Of a stretch of 64,000 nucleotides of DNA, positions 33,083 through 45,382 are shown piece after piece. The position numbers and the translations under genes are program-made. The number at the start of each line of letters is the position of its first letter. Position 1 is the first letter of the stretch. The stretch is from assembly GCF_047556435.1 (NCBI RefSeq), contig NZ_CP180210.1, forward strand, positions 558,001 through 622,000, read 5' to 3'. This stretch comes from Alteromonas sp047556435. GTDB taxonomy: Bacteria; Pseudomonadota; Gammaproteobacteria; Enterobacterales; Alteromonadaceae. The notes beneath the pieces are model-generated. The model searched no databases. It was not told the DNA's origin and saw only the letters and a program-made list of their open reading frames with translations.

Positions 33083-33589
33083 ATGAAAAAGCAATTAGCT
33101 TCATTACTTCTTGGCATTTGCAGTGCATCGGCACTGGCCACTACGATTGATATGACAGATGCCAATACCGGTGAGCCGATGGGCACCGTCGTTGTCAGTG
33201 AGTCTGATTATGGTCTGGTATTTACGCCCGCGCTGACCGGGCTTAAACCGGGTGGTCATGGCTTTCATGTGCATGAAAATCCATCTTGTGAGAGCAGTGT
33301 GAAAGACGGAGAAAGCGTTCCGGCAGGTGCTGCTGGCAGCCATTATGATCCTAAGAAAACGGGGAATCACGGATATCCATGGGATGCTGATGCACATATG
33401 GGCGATCTGCCGTTGCTGTATGTTGGAAAGCAAGGTGATGCAACACATCCTGTGCTGGCCCCCCGATTGAGCATGAGTGATATTCAGGGGCGAGCGTTAA
33501 TGGTGCATGAAGGCGGGGATAATTACTCAGATAATCCCAAAAAGCTGGGTGGCGGCGGACCGCGAGTATTGTGCGGTATTATCCGCTGA
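33083..33589 (+). CDS. sodC: Periplasmic Cu/Zn superoxide dismutase
   Basis: A 168-residue SodC with a signal peptide ending ALA near residue 20. Metal ligands: HGFHVHENPSC (Cu His pair and disulfide Cys), GSHYDP (bridging His), NHG and DAHMGD (Zn His and Asp), VHEGGDN (Cu His), and RVLCGII (second disulfide Cys). It destroys superoxide in the periplasm. ATG 33083 has a TAGGGA site upstream. It stands between two terminators as a single-gene unit. Confidence 0.95.
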   Translation: MKKQLASLLLGICSASALATTIDMTDANTGEPMGTVVVSESDYGLVFTPALTGLKPGGHGFHVHENPSCESSVKDGESVPAGAAGSHYDPKKTGNHGYPWDADAHMGDLPLLYVGKQGDATHPVLAPRLSMSDIQGRALMVHEGGDNYSDNPKKLGGGGPRVLCGIIR

Positions 33590-33695
33590 AATTATTAGAG
33601 AAAAACGCTACACCTCAGACAGCTCGAAATCAGGTACTGTCATGTGAGTAAATAGCGGATTCCAGCCTGATAGCAAAAGTCTGCGCGACGTTCAT

Positions 33696-33726
33696 AAAAA
33701 AAGCCGGGTAAACACCCGGCATTTTT
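33696..33726. terminator. Bidirectional terminator between sodC and the S9 peptidase gene
   Basis: Stem GCCGGGT / ACCCGGC with AAAC loop, A6 on the left and ATTTTT on the right. It lies between two convergent genes and can act on both strands. Confidence 0.88.
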
Positions 33727-33762
33727 ATGCGCTACACACTTGCACTATTACGCCCGAGTCGG

Positions 33763-35820
33763 CTACTTCTCAGCCGTCGTTTTGTATCGCTCAAACCAGG
33801 CCAGAATATTACCTACTTTCTGGATCAGTCGTGAAGGTCTGGACGCAATACCGTGAGGTGCTCCTGGAATGCGAACCATGGCGGCATCAACGCCCTGTAA
33901 TCGCAGCGCCTGATAAAATTGCTCTGATTCGCTTATAGGAGTGCGGTAATCCGACTCACCGGTTAATAGCATAGTAGGGGTCTTTACATTGCCAACCAGT
34001 GACAGCGGGCTGCGATCCCACAGCTTGTCGGCCACTTCCCACGGCATAGCTTCCATCCAGTACTGACTGAAGTAAGGATACGCATCTGCCGTCAGTGCGA
34101 AACTCACCCAGTTAATAACGGGCTTGGCAACTACCGCCGCAGCAAACCGGTCTGTTTTGCCCACTGACCATGCCGTCAGCACGCCGCCCCCGGAACCACC
34201 GGTGATGAACAGGTTTTTGGTATCAACGTAGCCTTTGGCAATGACTGCATCCACCACGTCCATCAGGTCGTTATAATCTTCAGACGGATAGTTGTGGTGG
34301 ATCAGGTTACCGAAGTCTTCACCGTACGAGGAACTGCCGCGAGGATTTGACCAGACAACCACATAACCTTTGGCGGCCATGAGCTGCACTTCCATAGAGA
34401 AGTGTGGGCCATAGGCAGCGTGTGGACCACCGTGGATCTCAAGGATCATCGGGTAACGCTTGCTGCTGTCAAAATCAGGCGGCAAGGCAACCCAGGCATC
34501 AATGTTACGCTCATCCACACTCGACGTTACCTTGATCGCTTCAACCTGTGCCAGCTTCAGGTGACCCAGCGCGTCGGAATTCAGGTCTGTTAATGTGGTG
34601 GTTTTGCCACGACGAGTATATAGCGCCAGATCAGCGGGGGTTGTCATCGTCGCTGTGGTAAACGCGATATCACCCTTTTTACTTAGTGCGAACTCTCCGG
34701 ATGTGTAAGGGCGACCCATAGACTGACCACCAATAGCGATATCCAGTTTATCGATGTCGCCGTCAAGGTCGACGCGGGCAAGTCGATTGTTGCCTTCGTC
34801 CAGGTACGAGAAAACCAGGCTGTCGCTATCATCTGCCCAGACAAAGCCACCGATATTGCGATCCAGTGACGAGGTTAATCGCCGGGTTTTACCGGATTCG
34901 GTATGCATGATCATGATATCGCCGGTCTGGTAAGACAATTTGCGGTCGTTAAGCTGCACAAATGCCAGCCACTTGCCATCAGGGCTAAGCGAAGGGGCAT
35001 ACTCAGGACCAGCAATATCGGTGATCTGCTCAATGGCTGCTGACTGAGTATTAACACGGAAAATATCACCTCCCAATGGACGTAACGCGTAATCCTCAGC
35101 GCGATCTGCAGCGAAGTAAATCCATTGATCATCTTTACTGAAGGAAAGGCTTCCACCATTGGGAAAGTTGCCGGTGGTTAATTGTCGCGGCGTCCCGCCA
35201 CTGACTGGCAATATATAGATTTGCTGATAACCATCCGGTAGATAACCCGCACCATCTGAACGATACCGTGTCTTTTCAATGAAAGTCGCAGGCTCAGCCC
35301 AGTTAGCACCACTTGGCTTTTTCGGCATGTCTTTAAACAACGGCGGCTGACTGGCTGGTGTAAACAGGGTAAACGCAATATGGCGTCCATCGTGAGACCA
35401 GGTCAGACTGCCAGGAGAATGAGACAGATTGGTGAGTCTGGCTGACTGGCCAGAGTCCATGTAACGCACATACAGCTGCGCCGAGCCGCCTTGGTCTGAG
35501 ATGTACGCGAGTTTACTGCCATCGTCGGAAAGCACAGCCTGGCGGACATTGGCATTATTTGCCAGTAACGGGCGGTGAGACTGGCTTTTCAGGTCTACCT
35601 GCCACAGAGATGAGTGAGTACGGTCCTGCATAACGTCCATGCTTCGACGCTCGTAAACTACGGTGCTGCCATCCGACAGAAAGAACGGAGAGGCAGGGTA
35701 TTCAAGATTAAATGTGTCCTGATAGGACAGCGTATCCGGTAGTGATGATACGTCCGCATGGGCTGCGGTTGCACCAGTCAACAGCGCAAGCGCCAGAGAG
35801 ACTTTTCTTATTGCTAGCAT
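33763..35820 (-). CDS. Exported S9-family prolyl oligopeptidase-type peptidase
   Basis: A 685-residue serine peptidase. A signal peptide (cleavage after AHA, about 23) leads to an N-terminal beta-propeller (about 40-400) with WD40-like TolB repeats and a C-terminal alpha/beta hydrolase domain. The triad is Ser543 in GGSGGG, Asp624 in GESDYRTP and His656 in APHGI. HGGPHAAYG forms the oxyanion region. It resembles acylaminoacyl peptidases and dipeptidyl peptidases. ATG 35820 has an AAGGGAAG site. It probably trims peptides in the periplasm for nutrition. Confidence 0.92.
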   Translation of the reverse strand: MLAIRKVSLALALLTGATAAHADVSSLPDTLSYQDTFNLEYPASPFFLSDGSTVVYERRSMDVMQDRTHSSLWQVDLKSQSHRPLLANNANVRQAVLSDDGSKLAYISDQGGSAQLYVRYMDSGQSARLTNLSHSPGSLTWSHDGRHIAFTLFTPASQPPLFKDMPKKPSGANWAEPATFIEKTRYRSDGAGYLPDGYQQIYILPVSGGTPRQLTTGNFPNGGSLSFSKDDQWIYFAADRAEDYALRPLGGDIFRVNTQSAAIEQITDIAGPEYAPSLSPDGKWLAFVQLNDRKLSYQTGDIMIMHTESGKTRRLTSSLDRNIGGFVWADDSDSLVFSYLDEGNNRLARVDLDGDIDKLDIAIGGQSMGRPYTSGEFALSKKGDIAFTTATMTTPADLALYTRRGKTTTLTDLNSDALGHLKLAQVEAIKVTSSVDERNIDAWVALPPDFDSSKRYPMILEIHGGPHAAYGPHFSMEVQLMAAKGYVVVWSNPRGSSSYGEDFGNLIHHNYPSEDYNDLMDVVDAVIAKGYVDTKNLFITGGSGGGVLTAWSVGKTDRFAAAVVAKPVINWVSFALTADAYPYFSQYWMEAMPWEVADKLWDRSPLSLVGNVKTPTMLLTGESDYRTPISESEQFYQALRLQGVDAAMVRIPGAPHGIASRPSRLIQKVGNILAWFERYKTTAEK

Positions 35821-36092
35821 GTGCTTCCCTTTATGATTGTTTATTTTTTTGCTAACCCTTCGCACTGGAATTTCGCATGCTCACCATAACTGCGACGCAG
35901 TCTGATGTGCGCTGTGCGCACACCTCCAAAGCATTGGCCAGCCGGCCTTGCCGACAAGGTAGCTAACTGACTAACCGCGAACATTCATATGCAAATTGAT
36001 ATTCGGCTACCTACGACAACGGGAGCCGCAACGATCAGGTCTAAGGCCCGGTTATTATGCAGGCGCGAAAGCCTGATAAGCCAGTAACGCCG

Positions 36093-36431
36093 TTATCGCA
36101 GCGAGACTTTTCCGGTAAGGATATCTTTAAACATAACCCAGTCGCCCATCAGACTATAAAGCGGATAGCTGAAGGTAGCGGGCCTATTCTTTTCAAAGAA
36201 AAAATGGCCTACCCAGGCAAAACCGTAACCAATAACCGGTAGCAGCCATAACAGCATCCACATTTGTGTGACGATGGCAATCCCGATTACGGCAAGTACC
36301 AGCCAGGAGCCGATAAAATGAAGCAGGCGACAGGTAGGGTGCGAGTGCTCCTGCAGGTAATACGGATAAAAATCAGCAAAACGGGTAAAGGGTTCCTGGT
36401 GCTTGTGAACCTGATTGTCGGGTGTGCTCAT
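36093..36431 (-). CDS. DUF962/Mpo1-like membrane protein
   Basis: A 112-residue protein of the DUF962 family, related to yeast Mpo1, an iron-dependent dioxygenase of 2-hydroxy fatty acids. It shows the family motif FYPYYLQEHSHPTCRLLHFIGSW, two helices (about 40-75) and GHFFFEKNRPATFSYPLYSLMGDW. The His residues in EHSHP, LHFIG and GHFFFEKN are the likely metal ligands. ATG 36431 follows a GGAGAGGATA site. Activity in bacteria is an inference. Confidence 0.85.
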   Translation of the reverse strand: MSTPDNQVHKHQEPFTRFADFYPYYLQEHSHPTCRLLHFIGSWLVLAVIGIAIVTQMWMLLWLLPVIGYGFAWVGHFFFEKNRPATFSYPLYSLMGDWVMFKDILTGKVSLR

Positions 36432-36646
36432 TATCCTCTCCGCGTAAATATCGGTGGTAACTGGTCCCGTGTGCGTCAATGTTATACCCACAGACAACAG
36501 TTGCGCATCACATTAACACTATTTTAACGTCGCGCCAATTTGCTACAGTTTACGGCAGACGTGAACCTGTGATACTCATAGCGTCACCTTGTAATATTTG
36601 CTAACCGCCCCATATAACCCACAACGCAGTTTAACAGGCAAAAACG

Positions 36647-37516
36647 ATGGATAACTTAGTCGCAACTAACACCGCAACGGTGGTGGATATCACCGTCGAA
36701 AATTTCCAGCAAGTGATCTTGCAGGATTCTCAGGAAAAGCTGGTGATGATCGATTTCTGGGCTGACTGGTGTGAGCCCTGTAAAGACTTGATGCCAATTC
36801 TGGAAAAACTGGCGGGCGAGTACAGTGAACATATGATCTTGGCGAAAGTTGATTGTGATGCGCAACAGGAAGTCGCCGGGCAATTTGGCATAAGAAGCCT
36901 GCCCACCGTCATGCTGGTGAAAGATGGTCAGCCTGTCGATGGTTTTGCCGGAGTGCAGCCGGAAGCACAAATCCGCGAAATGTTGGCAAAATATCTGCCA
37001 AATCCGGAAGACGATGCGCTCCAGGAAGCCGCACAGCTGGCTGCCGCAGGAGACTATCAGGCGGCGTTTCCGATTGTAAAACAAGCGGTGGATATTAACC
37101 CGGACAATATTGATGCGAAATATCTGTACATCGACTGCTTAATCGAGACCGGTTCAGTGTCTCAGGCTAAAGAGCAATTGGCGACGATTAAACTGGTCGA
37201 TCAGGACAGCCGCTATCAGGCACTTAACGGTAAGATTGAGTTGGCTGAACAGGCGGCAGAAACGCCGGAAATCAAGCAACTGCAAGAGGCCGTTGCTAAT
37301 GAGCCGGATAACCTGCAGTATAAAATTGACCTTGCCGTACAGTTACAACAGGCACATAAGGCGGATGAGGCGCTGGAGTTACTCTACACCGTGTTGAAAA
37401 AAGATCTGAACTTCGGTGACGCGCGAAAGCTGATGCTGGATATGGTGAATGCCCTTGCCGATGGCGATCCGCTGAAATCCGAATATCGCAGAAAGGTCTA
37501 CGGTTTACTGTACTAA
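36647..37516 (+). CDS. cnoX: Thioredoxin-TPR co-chaperone CnoX/YbbN
   Basis: A 289-residue protein: thioredoxin domain (about 12-118), then tetratricopeptide-like helices (about 125-289) ending in YRRKVYGLLY, typical of YbbN/CnoX. CnoX holds unfolding proteins during oxidative stress and passes them to GroEL and DnaK. The active site is WCEPC (C42, C45), a full CxxC pair. E. coli CnoX lacks the first Cys, so this one may also have redox activity, as described for some other CnoX proteins. It stands alone with its own promoter region. Confidence 0.92.
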   Translation: MDNLVATNTATVVDITVENFQQVILQDSQEKLVMIDFWADWCEPCKDLMPILEKLAGEYSEHMILAKVDCDAQQEVAGQFGIRSLPTVMLVKDGQPVDGFAGVQPEAQIREMLAKYLPNPEDDALQEAAQLAAAGDYQAAFPIVKQAVDINPDNIDAKYLYIDCLIETGSVSQAKEQLATIKLVDQDSRYQALNGKIELAEQAAETPEIKQLQEAVANEPDNLQYKIDLAVQLQQAHKADEALELLYTVLKKDLNFGDARKLMLDMVNALADGDPLKSEYRRKVYGLLY

Positions 37517-37678
37517 TATCAGGTGATGGCCGCGAACTGCAGGCCAGCCTGTTTCCCGGAAGCCGCGTCCGCGCGCCCAGACTACCATTCGCCTTTGTCG
37601 CGGTGTGTAAACACACCGCTGGTATTTAGAGCTACCTATGGCAATAAAATGTGAGTTTCTGGCCAGTCTCACCTGTGC

Positions 37679-38104
37679 TTATGTATTTGGAAAGGGAGAG
37701 TAGCCCTCCTGATGCAGCCAGTTCAGCGCGTCAAAGTATGTGGTGAAATATTCCCGGCGGTAATCGAACTTTGCCAGCTCATTGTCTTCTGCCGGGTGGG
37801 TGCGCTCCAGTTGTGCTTTTTTGACCATGCCGGCGTCTAACACATAGGCGGAGCGTTTCAGTCCGTTTTTAATATTGTTTTTGATGGTTTCAGACAGGCA
37901 TTTCTGGCAGTCGGGTGTGGACAGCACCCATCTCCGGCCATCCATCAGGGCTGCCCAGGGGTTGTTGTCAATGCGCCGCACCAGCTCTTTCATATCAAGC
38001 GCCATCGCCTCGGCAGTATTCAGATTCCAGGCACCCGTCGCGAATACTTCCATGACATTACCGGAAAAATCCAGCGCATAATGCCCGTATTTTGGGAATT
38101 TCAC
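37679..38104 (-). CDS. Hypothetical STAS-like domain protein
   Basis: About 141 residues of unknown function. It opens with a beta hairpin (KYGHYALDFSGNVMEVFATGAWN), then helices and a WAALMDGRRWVLST strand, a layout like small STAS/SpoIIAA-like proteins. Two Cys in DCQKCL could pair or bind metal. The start is uncertain: GTG 38104 is preceded by AAGGAG at six bases, ATG 38110 sits directly on that site, and upstream codons would add a hydrophobic segment ending LAC that resembles a lipobox but lacks a ribosome site. Neighbours give no clue. Confidence 0.55.
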   Translation of the reverse strand: MKFPKYGHYALDFSGNVMEVFATGAWNLNTAEAMALDMKELVRRIDNNPWAALMDGRRWVLSTPDCQKCLSETIKNNIKNGLKRSAYVLDAGMVKKAQLERTHPAEDNELAKFDYRREYFTTYFDALNWLHQEGYSPFPNT

Positions 38105-38566
38105 CTGCATCTCCTTGATACCTATTTGACTGGTATTTGCGCATGCCAGCATAACCGCTAACAGGATCACGACAACGGCATCAACCGGTAACGTTATCCC
38201 CAGGGCTGGCAACGTATAAAGGTCTTTTCATCCACTCTCTGTTACGTGAGTAAACATCAGTCAAAGAAGTATTTTTGTCAGGTGTCTTATTGTATATAGC
38301 AAATATATTGGCACCAGATCAGGTTAATTCCACTGGTCGTAGTTGTTTTACTGTGTTACTCAGTAGCGGGGATGACCTGATTACGAATGCGTCACGGTGA
38401 GCCTCCCGTTCAAAGATCGGCAACGAGCGATGATCTGCAATATCGCACCTCTGGTGTAAACTCTGCTGACCAGTTCCTGAAGCGATATAATCTGTCACAG
38501 GAAACTACAGAGCCGGGCATTTTTTGCTACAGTCCTCCTGTCTTGCCGTCATAGGAATCATCGTAC
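38105..38566. other. Intergenic region before the PLP enzyme
   Basis: About 460 bases, part of which may be the 5' end of the leftward STAS-like gene. A TATAAT at 38486-38491, about 75 bases before the PLP-enzyme start, is a good -10 candidate, but the -35 is poor. No other structure seen. Confidence 0.35.
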
Positions 38567-39730
38567 ATGTTCAAGCAGTACTATCAGCGCTTTTTAAAAG
38601 AAAATGGCGCGAAACAGCATTTTTCGCCACACAGTCATTATTTCTGGCCAGATGTTACCCGCGATGCCATGTTGCAATACTGGGATGACAGCGCACGATG
38701 GGTCGATGATAAATGGGGGCACTTTTTTGAAACCTGTGTGCCTCAGTTACAGCAACACATCAGTGGCTTGTTGAATACCACATGCCCAGAGCAAATTGTG
38801 TTCGCTTCCAACACCCACGAACTGCTCTTTCGTATTCTCAGTTGCAAGGACTGGCGTCGTACGCTGCGGATACTTTCCACAGACAGTGAATTTCATAGTT
38901 TTTTCCGTCAGGCAAATCGTCTGGCTGAGCTGGATAATGTGACTGTGAATACTGTAGCTGCGCAGCCTTTCGCTTCTTTTACCGATCGCTTCGTTGCAGC
39001 CATTGACGACGGACAGTATGACGTGGTTTTTCTCAGCCATGTCTTTTTTAATTCCGGGTTTGTCGTCAAGGACATCAACCGCATTGTCGACGCCGTTGCC
39101 GACAGCGACACCATTGTGATTATTGACGGCTACCATCACTTTATGGCGAAACCACTGGATATTCGTGAGTTAGAGTCACGGATTTTCTATCTCGCTGGTG
39201 GCTATAAGTACGCCCAGGGCGGAGAAGGTGTGTGTTTTGCCCATGTGCCGCGCGGCTGCAGGTTAAGGCCACTGTATACCGGCTGGTTTGCAGAATTCGG
39301 TGCGCTGGATAAGCCCCGTGCCGGAGAAGTACAGTACAGCGAGGATGGGATGCGCTTTGCCGGCGCGACCATGGATTTTTCTGCACTGTATCGGTTGCGG
39401 GCGGTTATGGACTTATTCGCAGACGAGGGTATAACCGTCGACAGAATAGATGCGCATGTTATGGCCGTGCAGGACGCTTTTCTGAATCAACTGGATAAAC
39501 TTGGGCACCCTCTACTTAACCGACAACAATTACTGGTGAAAGACGCGGCATCGCGGGGGCATTTTCTTACGTTTGAGCTGCCTGATGCAGACACCACTTC
39601 CCGCATTGCCTCACAGCTGAAAACACACAATATGCTTACCGACTATCGGGATAACCGCCTGCGGTTTGGGTTTGCGATGTACCACGATCCACAGGATATT
39701 GATATCAGTGCGCTGGCGCAGTGCAAATAA
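38567..39730 (+). CDS. Class V (kynureninase/cysteine desulfurase-like) PLP-dependent enzyme
   Basis: A 387-residue fold-type I PLP enzyme. Motifs: ASNTHELLFRIL (phosphate cup), LSHVFFNSGFVV, IIDGYHHF (Asp binding pyridine N, plus His) and GGYKYAQGGEG, in which Lys is the probable Schiff-base residue. This pattern is closest to kynureninase-like and class V aminotransferase proteins. No kynurenine-pathway or Fe-S genes are nearby, so substrate is unknown. The gene appears monocistronic; a small DUF2065 gene starts 85 bases after its stop. Confidence 0.8.
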   Translation: MFKQYYQRFLKENGAKQHFSPHSHYFWPDVTRDAMLQYWDDSARWVDDKWGHFFETCVPQLQQHISGLLNTTCPEQIVFASNTHELLFRILSCKDWRRTLRILSTDSEFHSFFRQANRLAELDNVTVNTVAAQPFASFTDRFVAAIDDGQYDVVFLSHVFFNSGFVVKDINRIVDAVADSDTIVIIDGYHHFMAKPLDIRELESRIFYLAGGYKYAQGGEGVCFAHVPRGCRLRPLYTGWFAEFGALDKPRAGEVQYSEDGMRFAGATMDFSALYRLRAVMDLFADEGITVDRIDAHVMAVQDAFLNQLDKLGHPLLNRQQLLVKDAASRGHFLTFELPDADTTSRIASQLKTHNMLTDYRDNRLRFGFAMYHDPQDIDISALAQCK

Positions 39731-39815
39731 ATCAGCGAAAAGCCGCCGGACTACCGTCAAAGCACAGTACCGGCTGTAAAGAAGGCAAAACCATGAAACA
39801 GGGTAAGGAGTAAAT

Positions 39816-40001
39816 ATGGAGTGGCTTTGGCAGGCACTGGCGATGGTGTTAATAATCGAGGGAATCGGACCATTGTTGTTTCCGGAGCGCTGGCGCCTGT
39901 ACCTGCTGCAAATCAGTCAGCAGCCAACCAACCACCTTCGGCAGATTGGCGGTGTCCTGGTGATTGTGGGTGTCGTGAGCCTGTTTTACCTGGTGCGCTG
40001 A
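39816..40001 (+). CDS. DUF2065 (YjeT-like) small membrane protein
   Basis: A 61-residue protein with two hydrophobic helices around a short basic loop: the first, with EGIGPLLFPERWR, carries the DUF2065 signature, and the second is GGVLVIVGVVSLFYL. YjeT-type genes usually lie between hflC and purA. Here purA follows but hflKC is missing just upstream, replaced by the PLP-enzyme gene. AAGGAGTAAAT precedes ATG. Function unknown. Confidence 0.85.
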   Translation: MEWLWQALAMVLIIEGIGPLLFPERWRLYLLQISQQPTNHLRQIGGVLVIVGVVSLFYLVR

Positions 40002-40409
40002 CCGCGAAGTGGTGGTGCGGCGGCGATAACCGGGTACCATCCGCCGTATAATTAATACACCGGCTTTGCTGCCCTCGCTTTGACTCACGCGGCGAGTAAA
40101 CCGGCAGTGCATTTGACTGGCACTTGGCTCATAAGGTCTCACCTGGGGTTTCTGGCAAGCTATGCCAATACGCACTCATCGAGTGGGCAAACATACAGCA
40201 GGTAATCCGGCACTAAACAAACAGTGTATCAGTGGTATCTGGTTGATCAGTGAAACTGTCGAGCAAAGCAGCGCTGCCAGCTAACACGCTGAAATTCATT
40301 GAAATGCGGGAAAAATGTTCTGAGTGCTGCCTTTTTGCGCATAAAAGAGATGATCACCACAGGTGATTTTTGATAGAATCCACGCCTAATTTTTTTACGC
40401 ATTTGATTC
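40002..40409 (+). other. Intergenic region before purA
   Basis: A 408-base gap. Close to purA it has TAGAAT (about 40374-40379), a possible -10, and a dyad ATCACC-ACA-GGTGAT at 40353-40367 that would overlap the promoter. It does not match the PurR box. The rest shows nothing clear. Confidence 0.35.
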
Positions 40410-41708
40410 ATGGCAAAGAACGTTGTGGTACTCGGCACTCAATGGGGTGACGAGGGTAAAGGTAAGGTTGTTGATCTTCTCACTGATCGCGCTAAATATG
40501 TGGTCCGTTATCAGGGCGGCCATAATGCCGGTCACACGCTGGTAATTGACGGCGAAAAGACCGTCCTTCATTTAATCCCATCGGGTATTCTTCGGAACAA
40601 TGTCACCTGCATCATCGGTAATGGTGTAGTGTTGAGCCCGGACGCCTTAATGACCGAAATCAACATGCTGGAAGAGCGTGGCGTGCCGGTGAGAGAACGC
40701 CTGAAAATCAGCGAAGCCTGTCCACTTATTCTGCCTTATCACATCGCACTTGACGTCGCTCGCGAAAAAGCCCGCGGCAAGAAAGCGATTGGTACGACTG
40801 GACGTGGTATCGGCCCGGCATATGAAGATAAAGTATCGCGCCGAGGCCTTCGCGTAGGCGACTTGTTTAATGCTGACGATTTCGCAGTGAAGCTCAAAGA
40901 AGTTCTGGATATCCACAATTTCACGCTGACGCAGTACTACAAAGAAGAGCCGGTCGATTTCGACGAGACATTGAAAAAAGCGCTGGCTGTAGCAGACATT
41001 CTTAAAGCCATGGTTGTGGACGTGACTGACGAGCTGGATAAAGCGCATAAAGCAGGCTTGCCAATCATGTTTGAAGGCGCGCAGGGTACGCTGCTTGATA
41101 TTGACCACGGTACTTACCCGTATGTAACCTCTTCAAATACCACTGTCGGTGGGGTGGCAACGGGCGCCGGTTTCGGCCCGCTGAAACTGGACTACGTGTT
41201 GGGCATTGTGAAAGCGTACACCACGCGCGTGGGCTCAGGGCCATTCCCTACCGAGCTGGATTGTGATGTGGGCGAGCATTTGGGCGTGAAAGGGCACGAG
41301 TTTGGCGCCACTACGGGGCGTAAGCGTCGTACTGGCTGGTTTGATGCGGTAGCGATGAAGCGTGCTGTTCAGATTAACTCAATTACAGGGTTCTGCCTGA
41401 CTAAGCTGGATGTGCTGGATGGCCTGGACACGTTGCAGATTTGTACAGGGTACAAAGACGCACAGGGCAATGTGAAAGACGTACCGCCAATGGCGGCTGA
41501 CGGTTATGACCTGGTAACGCCGGTTTATGAAGAAATGCCCGGCTGGTCTGATAACACCTTCGGCATCACTCGTTACGAGGATTTGCCACAAGCCGCAAAG
41601 AACTACATCATGCGTTTGGAGCATATTACCGGAGTTCCTGTGGATATCATTTCTACCGGCCCGGATCGCAACGAAACCATTGTATTACGTCATCCTTACG
41701 ACGCATAA
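40410..41708 (+). CDS. purA: Adenylosuccinate synthetase
   Basis: A 432-residue enzyme that joins IMP and aspartate using GTP, the first step to AMP. Signatures: GTQWGDEGKGKVVD (P-loop with catalytic Asp), QGGHNAGHT (His), GTTGRGIGPAYEDK, FEGAQGTLLDIDHGTYPYVTSSN and the C-terminal STGPDR. Length equals E. coli PurA. A terminator follows 24 bases after the stop. Confidence 0.97.
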   Translation: MAKNVVVLGTQWGDEGKGKVVDLLTDRAKYVVRYQGGHNAGHTLVIDGEKTVLHLIPSGILRNNVTCIIGNGVVLSPDALMTEINMLEERGVPVRERLKISEACPLILPYHIALDVAREKARGKKAIGTTGRGIGPAYEDKVSRRGLRVGDLFNADDFAVKLKEVLDIHNFTLTQYYKEEPVDFDETLKKALAVADILKAMVVDVTDELDKAHKAGLPIMFEGAQGTLLDIDHGTYPYVTSSNTTVGGVATGAGFGPLKLDYVLGIVKAYTTRVGSGPFPTELDCDVGEHLGVKGHEFGATTGRKRRTGWFDAVAMKRAVQINSITGFCLTKLDVLDGLDTLQICTGYKDAQGNVKDVPPMAADGYDLVTPVYEEMPGWSDNTFGITRYEDLPQAAKNYIMRLEHITGVPVDIISTGPDRNETIVLRHPYDA

Positions 41709-41732
41709 CACACAATTTATTCAAAGATTATC

Positions 41733-41762
41733 CACAGCCTGCTTTTGCAGGCTGTGTTGTTT
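41733..41762 (+). terminator. Intrinsic terminator of purA
   Basis: Perfect 10-bp stem CACAGCCTGC / GCAGGCTGTG with TTTT loop, followed by TTGTTT. Confidence 0.85.
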
Positions 41763-42278
41763 CTGAATCTGGCGTTTATTTTCCGCTGCGCACACTGCAA
41801 CCTGGAATACCTGTTGTGAAAGACTGGCCGGCTGCGTTAGCGGTTGGGGAATGAACGATGTTGGTTTGCGTATGCTCCCTGTTGCCCAAATCACTACACG
41901 ACTTTACACAGGGACAGAGAAAGCGCCAGAGCCGCCACTGGCATGGCAGAATAGTGTGGCTTTTCAGGAAGAAAATGTTTTAGTATGAAAGCATGCAGTT
42001 CAATAATAAGCTGGCGCTAAACAATTCGTGTTCAGGCAAATGCTGACAGGAGCGTTTCTGTCCAGACGCACTACAAGTGGAATACGGTGGTCTGTTGATA
42101 ATTCTCTAACGAAGCAACATCGCAGGACGCCACGGTTTGCTTCTTCAGACGCTGATATCGCCCAACCCCTGCGGCGAGGCCACACCGACCGCGCTGACAG
42201 TGTTTCCGTCATCACAATAGCGGGGTGTATATCTGCCTTTGCACTGTGTTCGGTCAGCAACCTTAATGCAGTACCGCT
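41763..42278 (+). other. Intergenic region between purA and hybrid kinase
   Basis: About 515 bases without a supported gene. Short open frames on both strands lack ribosome sites and similarity. A small GACAG...CTGTC hairpin lies near 42044-42060. It presumably contains the promoter of the kinase. Confidence 0.35.
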
Positions 42279-45119
<2,841 letters not shown>

Positions 45120-45382
45120 GCTTAGGACCTCCTGCAGCAATCCTTTTACTTCTTTAGCTAAATAAGCGGTGTTGCACTGGAAAGCCTGTTGGGCTGGCTC
45201 TTGTCGTAGCTGTTACCAACTTACTTAAATACCATGCAGTGATGGGGCCTGCTGAGCTGGCTAAATCACCAGGCCATTGAGTTACGAATTTCAGGGTAGA
45301 TAGCAGAGGTGGCATAGCAAGAGAGGTTGGTAAACACCTGCCTAACTGGTATATCCTGATGACAGTATCAACGGGGAATCAA

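Noticed and set aside
40353..40367. PurR operator upstream of purA
   Set aside because: The dyad ATCACC-ACA-GGTGAT does not match the known ACGCAAACGTTTGCGT-type box.
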